The notes below the pieces were generated by a model, which saw nothing but the letters and a program-made list of their open reading frames with translations, had not been told where the DNA came from and did no database searches. A stretch of DNA of 13,862 nucleotides from an uncultured Chlamydiaceae bacterium. Lineage in GTDB: Bacteria > Chlamydiota > Chlamydiia > Chlamydiales > Parachlamydiaceae. Below are positions 7,293 to 13,105 of this stretch, in pieces (positions within the stretch are counted from its first letter, which is position 1; each line of letters starts with the position of its first letter). The stretch is taken from the NCBI GenBank assembly GCA_945957185.1, contig CAMFKA010000026.1, positions 1 to 13,862 of the forward strand, given 5' to 3'. A program made the translations under genes and the position numbers.

Positions 7293-7826
7293 ATGGTAGT
7301 ATCCTCCCCTTACGAACGCTGGAAGCAAATGGCTCCGGCATATCTAGAAAAAGCTCTAAATAAACGTCTGCAACTTCATTCACAATCCATTTTCGCAATC
7401 AATTGTGCAATCGGCACACTCTTTTCGGGTTTTGGAATGTTATTTGCGGGATCTCTCACATCTGATTACAAATGGGTTGTGGCGGGAGTATCGCTTTTTT
7501 CCGCATCGTTATACAAGGGTCACTTCATTATCGAACGTTTTAGATGTCGCACGAGCAAGTATTTATACAAGATAGAGAGTCTTAGGTATCTTACTACCGA
7601 AGAGGGGCTGAAAAGTGTTATAGAGGCCATCAGTCCCACCGGCAGACCAAGGGAAATGTACCCCAAATTTTTGGTTAAAGCGGGAATTGTCAGTCGAGAA
7701 AACTATGACCGTATGCTTATCTTTCAAGAGTGTTTTAAAGGGTTGAAACAAGTTCCTGCAGAATTACAAAACGAATGGGCAGCATTTCAGTATATCCTTT
7801 TGAAGGATCTTCCTCATCTTCCCTAA
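7293..7826 (+). CDS. hypothetical two-helix inner-membrane protein
   Basis: I do not recognise this 177-residue protein. It has two adjacent hydrophobic segments, about residues 33-53 (INCAIGTLFSGFGMLFAG) and 60-80 (WVVAGVSLFSASLY), forming a probable hairpin in the inner membrane. The ends look cytosolic; the larger C-terminal part (about 81-177) is soluble, with charged helices. There is no cleavable signal peptide. AAGGAGAG lies 8 bases before the ATG and partly overlaps the upstream stop codon, supporting translation and membership of the greA operon as its last gene. Its stop codon touches the left arm of the repeat cluster at 7826. Function unknown. Confidence 0.75.
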   Translation: MVVSSPYERWKQMAPAYLEKALNKRLQLHSQSIFAINCAIGTLFSGFGMLFAGSLTSDYKWVVAGVSLFSASLYKGHFIIERFRCRTSKYLYKIESLRYLTTEEGLKSVIEAISPTGRPREMYPKFLVKAGIVSRENYDRMLIFQECFKGLKQVPAELQNEWAAFQYILLKDLPHLP

Positions 7827-8035
7827 AGTCTCTACCAGATGCAGGGTAGTAACTTCACCCTTGCCCCTGCCCATGCCCTTGCCCTTGCCCAATTTTTTCA
7901 TTTGACTATCAGGGCGAGACGTCTAGCATCTGGTGCAAACCCCAATAATCGAACATTATTTTGAAAAATTTGGGCAAGGGCATGGGCAAGGGCAAGGGCA
8001 GGGGGAAGTTACTACTCCGCATCTAGTGGAGACTT
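7826..8035. repeat. inverted repeat with hexamer tract between convergent operons
   Basis: The arms 7826-7899 and 7963-8035 are imperfect reverse complements of about 73 bases. Each contains the module GTCTC..AGATGC..AGTAGTAACTTC followed by an imperfect tandem of a TTGCCC-type hexamer (about five units, with variants CTGCCC and ATGCCC) and a T-run. The 63-base centre holds a further partial copy (GCATCTGGTG at 7926-7935). Transcripts from both directions could form a large hairpin, and the position between converging operons would suit a bidirectional terminator or mRNA-stabilising element. REP-like repeat family is the other reading. No ORF is credible here. Confidence 0.85.
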
Positions 8036-8086
8036 CAGGGATGCAAGGGCAGGGGTGGGATTACTACCCCGCATCTGGGGGAGAGG
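8036..8086 (-). repeat. third copy of the GC-rich repeat module
   Basis: Direct repeat of the right arm (GCAAGGGCAGGGGTGGGATT then ACTACCCCGCATCTGG). It overlaps the end of the DUF3592-like gene: the stop codon TAG (8064-8066) and last few codons lie inside the module. A small stem GGGGT/ACCCC with a 9-base loop (8052-8070) corresponds to AGGGT/ACCCT in the first copy (7843-7861): one stem pair differs on both sides yet still pairs. Confidence 0.75.
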
Positions 8087-8507
8087 TTAGGGAAAACAAA
8101 TAAACAATAATACCCCAAAGAATAACAGCAGAGATTAATTCCTTCATCGGAAAATTTCTTTCCAATGAAGAGAGCTCCGGATCCGTTGTCGAAACATAAA
8201 CTTGATGAGATTCATTAGCAAAGTCCTTTAACGCATACTCTGCACCCAAATGATTGATAAACACAGGTTTTGCAAATACCGTCATCCCACTATATTCATG
8301 TCCTCTGTAACTATAGGTGTAATCTGCCTTAATTTGATGGCTCTCTTCGCTATTTGTGTGTACATTCCACTCCACAGAGCTTATCGCTGCAACCCCATCG
8401 AGACGGACATATTGCCAATAGCGCCAAAGGGAAAATCCCGTATAAATGGAAGCGGCAAGAATCATCAAAGAAAATACAATTCTTCTAATTTTATCAGGAT
8501 TTAACAT
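8064..8507 (-). CDS. small DUF3592-like membrane protein
   Basis: This 147-residue protein has an N-terminal transmembrane helix (about 8-28), an extracytoplasmic or cytoplasmic beta-rich middle (about 40-120: SVEWNVHTNS, DYTYSYRGHEYSG, VYVSTTDPELSSLERN) and a second helix (about 122-140). The YxYxGxxYxG pattern, the late 'V.....DP..S.LE.' stretch and the flanking helices resemble DUF3592, of unknown function. Its ATG follows directly on the TAG of the flippase-like gene, with GAAGAG inside that gene serving as ribosome site, so translation is probably coupled. The C-terminal residues SPPDAG and the stop codon come from the repeat module, suggesting repeat insertion replaced the original end. 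Last gene of the arabinose operon; its role there is unknown. Confidence 0.75.
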   Translation of the reverse strand: MLNPDKIRRIVFSLMILAASIYTGFSLWRYWQYVRLDGVAAISSVEWNVHTNSEESHQIKADYTYSYRGHEYSGMTVFAKPVFINHLGAEYALKDFANESHQVYVSTTDPELSSLERNFPMKELISAVILWGIIVYLFSLTSPPDAG

Positions 8508-9467
8508 CTACTCTTCTTTGATGGTGATTTGTTTTTTAGGGAGAGCGATCAAACCAAGAAATACGGAGAACCATAAAGTCGCCAACCGAATCATGATCGT
8601 TGCTGTTGCTGCAGCAGCAGGGGGAGCCCCTGCTATCATCAGCAATTGAATCATGCTCACTTCTGTTCCTCCAAGACCTCCCGGAAGGAATGTGAGGGCT
8701 CCAATTAATAGCGAAATCGCATAGATCGAGATCGCGCTATAAAGGGAAATATCAACATGGAGCAGTTGAAGGATGAAATAAAAAGCGACCCCTTCGGCAG
8801 CCCATGCAACGACCCCTAATGCAGTGCCTACAGTCAAAGCTTTTGTTGTAAAGCATACGCGAAAAGACACAATCGTTTCCAAAAGAAACTCTAAGCTATG
8901 AAAAAACCGTTCTGGAAGAATCCGTTTAGCGAAACTTTCAATCCCGCGAAGCCAGCTGTCTTTTTGCACTATAAATAAAATCAGCAAAATGACTGCTAGT
9001 GTTCCCATGACGATGTAATCGGCATAATGATGAGTCCAAATTCCGGCAAGAGCCAGCAGTGCTATTGCAAATAAATCTGAAAAACGCTCTGCCAAGAAAG
9101 CAGCGAAGCTTTTGCGATAAGGGACGTCAAAATCGTGTAAGAAGACGCCTCGGATCGCCTCTCCCGACTTCCCTGGTGTTGCTGTTAAAGAAAATCCGGC
9201 GATGTAGATGCGTAGGTTGTCCCAGAAAGGAACTTTTTGATTCATTTCTAGGAAGAAATAGTTCCATCTGTTGAAGCGGATGAAGTAGTTGAACAAAGAG
9301 AAAGTCAACGCGAGGGTAAGACCATCCCATCCGATTTTTGCGATGCCGTCCCTAACGGATTCCCATCCACCCCATAGAGAGAGAAACAGATAACCCACTC
9401 CGCTCAATATCATGATAAATACTAGTGCCGTGAAACGCCAGCCGCTTAATAGATGAGAGTTTTTCAT
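8508..9467 (-). CDS. AglD/LPG-synthase-TM family membrane protein, candidate lipid-sugar flippase
   Basis: A 319-residue multi-spanning inner-membrane protein of the LPG_synthase_TM (UPF0104/AglD) family. There are about seven to nine hydrophobic segments. Family motifs: RFNRWNYF (64-71), SLTATPGKSGEAIRG (93-107), AERFSDL (126-132), LPGGLGGTEVSMI (261-273) and a late Arg in IMIRLATLW. There is no soluble lysyl-transferase domain, so it is not MprF. The family recurs in glycan loci and has been linked to lipid or lipid-sugar transport. Here it follows the UbiA gene by 3 bases and could move polyprenyl-phospho-arabinose across the membrane, as proposed for the unrelated GtrA-type Rv3789 in mycobacteria. 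Flippase activity is inferred from context only. AAGGG lies 6 bases before the ATG. Confidence 0.85.
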   Translation of the reverse strand: MKNSHLLSGWRFTALVFIMILSGVGYLFLSLWGGWESVRDGIAKIGWDGLTLALTFSLFNYFIRFNRWNYFFLEMNQKVPFWDNLRIYIAGFSLTATPGKSGEAIRGVFLHDFDVPYRKSFAAFLAERFSDLFAIALLALAGIWTHHYADYIVMGTLAVILLILFIVQKDSWLRGIESFAKRILPERFFHSLEFLLETIVSFRVCFTTKALTVGTALGVVAWAAEGVAFYFILQLLHVDISLYSAISIYAISLLIGALTFLPGGLGGTEVSMIQLLMIAGAPPAAAATATIMIRLATLWFSVFLGLIALPKKQITIKEE

Positions 9468-9470
9468 ATC

Positions 9471-10340
9471 TTACCCTTGGATAATCGCAATTGTTAACAC
9501 CAACCACATCAAGAAGGAGACGGCAATATGGCGATCTTTGATAAGATCGTTGGTGGGGTCTCCTCCGCTCTTTGTGGCATGAATGTTGTATAAATACCTA
9601 AAAAGAGCATAAATCACAAATGGGACAGTGAGAATCAAATTTTCTGTTCGGTGCACTGCTATTGTTTCCGGACTCATGGTGTAGAGAGCGTAAGTCAATA
9701 TTGTCCCGGTAACGCACACAATGATGAGGTGGTCTAAATAGGAGATGCTGTACTCCTCCAATACCTGACGATGGTCTTTTTGAGAAAATTGCGTCGAAAC
9801 GAGCTCCGCTCGCCGTTTTGCAAATCCCAAAAACAAGGTGACCATCATCCCGCAGAGGACAAGCCATTTGGATGGAGGGATATCGAGTCCGATGGTTCCC
9901 GCTAAAATCCGCAGCATGAAGCCTGCAGAGATGCAAAACACGTCGAGGATGACGATATGTTTCAAGCTAAGGGTATATGCAATATTTAAACAGAGATAAG
10001 CCGCAAGAATCCCAAAAGCGGCAGGAGAAATGAATGCTCCTAAAGCTAACCCCAAGCTCCCTAAAACAATAGAAAGAAGTTTGGCTGTTGAGAGGGAAAC
10101 TTCCCCCGAGGCGATAGGGCGAAGGCGTTTTTTGGGGTGAATTTTATCGCTTTCGCAATCGAATATATCGTTTAAGATGTAGATTGCGCTGGAGACAAAG
10201 CAAAAGCCTAGTGCGACGATAATTGCGGAACCCCAGAGAGAGATATTGGAAAATTCACCTCCAAAAAGCACTCCAGAAAATACTAGTACGTTTTTTATCC
10301 ATTGGACGGGCCTTAACAGCCGCAACATTGCGCTCCACAT
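9471..10340 (-). CDS. UbiA-family polyprenyl-phosphate phosphoribosyltransferase
   Basis: Integral membrane prenyltransferase of 289 residues, most like Mycobacterium Rv3806c, which joins PRPP to decaprenyl phosphate giving decaprenyl-phospho-5-phosphoribose. The key motif is at about 57-80: NDIFDCESDKIHPKKRLRPI then ASG, an N-D-x2-D-x3-D Mg site followed by the HPxKxxRPIxSG stretch typical of this subfamily and not of quinone-type UbiA. A second conserved region follows (LDVFCISAGFMLRILAG, about 132-148) and then GFAKRRAEL. About eight to nine hydrophobic segments are visible. The ATG at 10340 shares its A with the upstream HAD stop (TGATG), and GGTGG precedes it; a GTG three codons earlier is possible but less likely. 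Its place between DprE1/DprE2 and the flippase candidate supports the ribose role over quinone or heme synthesis. Confidence 0.88.
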   Translation of the reverse strand: MWSAMLRLLRPVQWIKNVLVFSGVLFGGEFSNISLWGSAIIVALGFCFVSSAIYILNDIFDCESDKIHPKKRLRPIASGEVSLSTAKLLSIVLGSLGLALGAFISPAAFGILAAYLCLNIAYTLSLKHIVILDVFCISAGFMLRILAGTIGLDIPPSKWLVLCGMMVTLFLGFAKRRAELVSTQFSQKDHRQVLEEYSISYLDHLIIVCVTGTILTYALYTMSPETIAVHRTENLILTVPFVIYALFRYLYNIHATKSGGDPTNDLIKDRHIAVSFLMWLVLTIAIIQG

Positions 10341-10948
10341 CAGTTCCACCGTTGATAAAATGGTTTATCTGCTATTGCTAACATCTCTTGATCCCCTCTG
10401 CTATCTCCGTATGCATAGATTAGATAATTTTTCGGATCCCCTAACAATCCTTCAATTCTTTTTACTTTCTCGGGACCCCAACAGTTAGTTCCGACAAGTT
10501 TCCCTGTAAAGCGTCCTGAATTATCTATAGCCAATTGCGAAGAGAGAAGATCGGAGAAGTGCATAGATTGTGACCAAGGGAGGAGATAAAGAGACACTGA
10601 GGCGCTGACGATGATGCATCGATGCCCTTGCTGTTGATGCCAGCGAACTTTATCTAAAGCTTCCTTTTTTACGAGTCCACAAAGCCGAATCGTAATATAT
10701 TGATTTACAGGTTCAGCGAGCTCGTCAGGAGTTTTCCCTGCAAATGCAGCCGTCAAAATTGCCTCTTTGGCCGTTTGTCGCGAAACCGTTCCGAAGGCAA
10801 AACCGAATAATTGAGGAAACGCGGTAAAACCGATGCGGGCAACGCCCCAAAACCCATACAGGAAGTAGAGAAAAGGGAGAAGTGAGTCTCTGGTAGTGAT
10901 GGTGCCGTCGAAATCGAAAAGAGCGACGACAGGTTTGATGTTGCTCAC
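10340..10948 (-). CDS. HAD-IB phosphatase, probable polyprenyl-phosphoribose 5-phosphatase
   Basis: A 202-residue HAD subfamily IB hydrolase. Motif I is FDFDGTITTRDSLLPF (nucleophile Asp 12, Asp 14), motif II VSASVS (Ser 115), the lysine is in GPEKVKRI (Lys 161) and motif III is YGDSRGDQEML (Asp 182, Asp 186). A helical cap lies between motifs I and II. In other bacteria a similar HAD domain is often fused to the N-terminus of the UbiA-type phosphoribosyltransferase; here the two are separate genes sharing one base (TGATG). The expected role is removing the 5-phosphate from polyprenyl-phospho-phosphoribose, done in mycobacteria by a PAP2-type enzyme. The start is a GTG overlapping the upstream stop (TAGTG), with GAGGA 4 bases before it. 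Substrate is inferred from context. Confidence 0.87.
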   Translation of the reverse strand: MSNIKPVVALFDFDGTITTRDSLLPFLYFLYGFWGVARIGFTAFPQLFGFAFGTVSRQTAKEAILTAAFAGKTPDELAEPVNQYITIRLCGLVKKEALDKVRWHQQQGHRCIIVSASVSLYLLPWSQSMHFSDLLSSQLAIDNSGRFTGKLVGTNCWGPEKVKRIEGLLGDPKNYLIYAYGDSRGDQEMLAIADKPFYQRWN

Positions 10949-11688
10949 TACATCCTCAATCGCTTAAATAGCGGTTCAGGAATCGCTTTGACGATCCCCA
11001 TAATAATGCGCCAAAACCAGGGGAGATAGACGACGTTTTTTCTCTTCTCCACGGCTTTAACGATCGCTTTTCCAATTTTTTCTGGCGCTGCGTTAAGGAT
11101 AACGCCTTCTTTCCCATAGGTCATGGCAGTATCCACAAAACCCGGCTTCACTGTGAGCACGTGTACGCCCATAGGGAACATTCGATTGCGCAATCCCTGT
11201 AAAAACGTCGTCAATCCCGCTTTTGCTGATCCGTAAATGTAGTTACTTTGACGTCCTCGATCTCCTGCTACGGAAGAAATTCCCACAATAAATCCCTTTT
11301 GGGATTTCCCTAACAGGTTTGCGGCATGAGTCAACGCTGAAACAGCTCCGACATAGTTCGCTTGGATGATGCGGTGGGCTTCGTTGAAATCAACAACCCC
11401 TTTCGATTGATCTCCCACCATTCCAAAACCGACATAAACCCCCTCTAGGCCATCCATCACTTTGGAGACGTTTTGAATAAAGGAAGCGTGACTTTCGTAT
11501 GCGAGAGCGTTAAAAATTCCCCATTTGACAGGGACTTGAAAACGTATTTTTAGGTCTTCACCGATTCTTTCTAAATCGTTGATATCGCGTCCGGCAAGGT
11601 ATAGGGCGTAACCTTTTTGCGCGAAAGCCACTGCTGTTGCACGAGCGATGGGAGAAGATGCTCCAAGAATTAGTACAGAACGGCTCAT
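10948..11688 (-). CDS. dprE2: DprE2-like SDR, 2'-keto reductase
   Basis: A 246-residue short-chain dehydrogenase/reductase. DprE2 uses NADH to reduce decaprenyl-phospho-2'-keto-erythro-pentofuranose to the arabinose epimer after DprE1 oxidation. Seen: the nucleotide-binding turn LILGASSPIA (6-15), where the last family glycine is replaced by Ala; Asn 111; GISSVAGDRGRQSNYIYGSA then KAG (136-158) with Ser 139, Tyr 152 and Lys 156, very like mycobacterial DprE2; KPGFVDT (181-187). The C-terminus (WFWRIIMGIVKAIPEPLF) is hydrophobic and basic, suited to membrane contact with the lipid substrate. I chose the ATG at 11688: GGAGGAAGAGAA precedes it and it overlaps the DprE1 stop by 4 bases (ATGA). 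An upstream in-frame start would add 17 unrelated residues. Confidence 0.92.
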   Translation of the reverse strand: MSRSVLILGASSPIARATAVAFAQKGYALYLAGRDINDLERIGEDLKIRFQVPVKWGIFNALAYESHASFIQNVSKVMDGLEGVYVGFGMVGDQSKGVVDFNEAHRIIQANYVGAVSALTHAANLLGKSQKGFIVGISSVAGDRGRQSNYIYGSAKAGLTTFLQGLRNRMFPMGVHVLTVKPGFVDTAMTYGKEGVILNAAPEKIGKAIVKAVEKRKNVVYLPWFWRIIMGIVKAIPEPLFKRLRM

Positions 11689-13034
11689 TTCTCTTCCTCC
11701 ATTTTTAACCGCCGAGACAGATCGGATTGATTCAACCAATGAGGATCCACTTTACGCTTCTCGCGCAACCACTCCGGAAAACGGGGATACATTTGACGAA
11801 ACGCTGATGGGGACACTCGTGCATCTTTTGCGAGATAGATGCGTCCACCAAATTTCAATAACTCTAAATCGATGCGATTCAGAAGTTCCAAAACGTGTGA
11901 GTTCATAGGGAGATCCAAAGCCAAAGTGAACCCTTCATGAGGAAACGACAAATAACCCGGATTTTGAGGACCGAACCTTTTGAGCACCGCCAAGAACGAT
12001 GGCATTCCGGAGTCTGCAAACAATGCTAAAATGGATTTTAATCCTACACCCGCAGTGTGGTGAGGGAGAACAAACTGGTACTGGACAAATCCGCGCTTAC
12101 CGTACAGCTTATTCCACGATTCTACGCCATCGAGAGGGTAAAAGAAGGAGTCGTAATCGGTGATGAAGGGAGATTTTTTTCCTGACTGACAAACGTAATA
12201 GAGAGAATTAAAAAGCTTTACCGTGGTCTTAGAAATCACCCAAGAAGGGAAATAGAAGGGGATTGACGCTTTTGATTTATCTTTGAGCGTTAAGAGATCT
12301 ACGCCGGGAGAGAGATCTTCTTTTAAGGCGTGATGTCCTGTCATGACGACGCCGCGCCCGAGGGAATCCCCTTTTGCGAGGCAATCGATCCAAGCTACAG
12401 AATACAGATCATCTTTAGAGGGATCATTGAGTATTTGCAGCATCTCATCTAAATTTTTTGCCGGCAGATGAGTCACTTTCATATAAGCCGTTTCGATTGG
12501 AATCAACTGGAGAGTTAACTCCTGGATGATGCCTGTCAGGCCCATTCCCCCTGCCGTAGCCCAAAACAGCTCGCTACGCACTTCCGATGAACACTTCATC
12601 GTCTGGTGGTCCGCCAGAAGAATTTGAATCTCTTTGACATGTTGAGCAAAAGAACCGGCATGGTGGTGATTTTTTCCGTGCACATCGCAAGCGAAGCAGC
12701 CGCCCACCGTTGCAAATTTTGTTCCCGGCGTGACAGGTAAAAACCATCCGCGAGGAACAAACGTTTCAAGAATCTCCGCTAACGTTACTCCCGCTTCGAC
12801 ACGCAGCAGCCCTTTCTTGTCGTCGAAGTCTAACATGCGATTCAATCGCTGCATTAAAATCACTTTTCCGGAGGAGTTTAGAGAAGCGTCGCCGTAGCTG
12901 CGTCCTAAACCTCTAGGAAGATACGGTTCTTTTAAGGGAAGGAGTTGGCTGATACGTTCGGGTCGCATCACATCGCATCGTGATTTTGGGTACAATCCCC
13001 ACCCTGATAGTTCTTCTGTCGATGATTTTGTCAT
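11685..13034 (-). CDS. dprE1: DprE1-like FAD oxidase, polyprenyl-phospho-ribose 2'-oxidase
   Basis: A 449-residue flavoprotein of the VAO family. DprE1 oxidises C2' of decaprenyl-phospho-ribose; DprE2 then reduces it, giving the arabinose donor. Similarity to the mycobacterial enzyme is clear throughout: LSGWG at the N-terminus, PRGLGRSYGDA (40-50), TPGTKFATVGG (102-112), CDVHGKNHHHAGSF (116-129, FAD loop), ELFWATAGGMGLTGII (155-170), FFYPLD (297-302), QYQFVLP (318-324), LAKDAR (401-406; Lys 403 matches catalytic Lys418) and RKVDP (427-431). The benzothiazinone-reactive Cys387 aligns with Ala 372 (TLALDLP against NICVDFP; codon 11921-11919 GCT). There is no signal peptide. No good Shine-Dalgarno is seen; eight A's precede the ATG. 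First gene of the six-gene operon. Confidence 0.93.
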   Translation of the reverse strand: MTKSSTEELSGWGLYPKSRCDVMRPERISQLLPLKEPYLPRGLGRSYGDASLNSSGKVILMQRLNRMLDFDDKKGLLRVEAGVTLAEILETFVPRGWFLPVTPGTKFATVGGCFACDVHGKNHHHAGSFAQHVKEIQILLADHQTMKCSSEVRSELFWATAGGMGLTGIIQELTLQLIPIETAYMKVTHLPAKNLDEMLQILNDPSKDDLYSVAWIDCLAKGDSLGRGVVMTGHHALKEDLSPGVDLLTLKDKSKASIPFYFPSWVISKTTVKLFNSLYYVCQSGKKSPFITDYDSFFYPLDGVESWNKLYGKRGFVQYQFVLPHHTAGVGLKSILALFADSGMPSFLAVLKRFGPQNPGYLSFPHEGFTLALDLPMNSHVLELLNRIDLELLKFGGRIYLAKDARVSPSAFRQMYPRFPEWLREKRKVDPHWLNQSDLSRRLKMEEEK

Positions 13035-13064
13035 TTTTTTTAAGCCGTTCCCTCTGAAAAGACG

Positions 13065-13073
13065 AGTTTAGCA
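13065..13073 (-). promoter_or_regulatory. candidate extended -10 promoter for the dprE1 operon
   Basis: On the minus strand TGC-TAAACT (13073-13065) forms an extended -10 box. Transcription would start around 13058, leaving a leader of about 24 bases before the dprE1 ATG. No good -35 is visible at 17 bases upstream. The only 71-base gap in the region must carry the promoters of both divergent genes. Confidence 0.35.
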
Positions 13074-13089
13074 AAAAATGCCCTTCTTC

Positions 13090-13098
13090 TGGTACAAT
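13090..13098 (+). promoter_or_regulatory. candidate extended -10 promoter, epimerase gene
   Basis: TGG-TACAAT (13090-13098) is an extended -10 box. A weak -35 (TTAGCA, 13068-13073) is 19 bases upstream. The predicted start, 7-8 bases downstream, falls at or next to the ATG at 13106, so the message may have no leader. No ribosome binding site is present before that ATG, which agrees. Confidence 0.5.
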
Positions 13099-13105
13099 TT
13101 ACTTT

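Noticed and set aside
7829..8086. CRISPR-like array because of repeated units
   Set aside because: Units are inverted as well as direct, of unequal spacing, with no unique equal-length spacers and no cas genes.
8595..8622. TGCTGCAGCAGCA palindromic low-complexity stretch
   Set aside because: It simply encodes an alanine run within a transmembrane helix of the flippase-like protein.
8508..9467. MprF lysyl-phosphatidylglycerol synthase
   Set aside because: Only the membrane domain is present; the soluble aminoacyl-transfer domain is missing, and context points to lipid-sugar handling.
9471..10340. Quinone-pathway UbiA or heme farnesyltransferase
   Set aside because: The HPKKRLRPIASG stretch and the DprE1/DprE2 neighbours match the phosphoribosyltransferase branch better.
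11689..11739. Seventeen extra N-terminal residues on DprE2
   Set aside because: They overlap DprE1 coding sequence, and the ATG at 11688 has a strong purine-rich ribosome site and starts right at the Rossmann strand.
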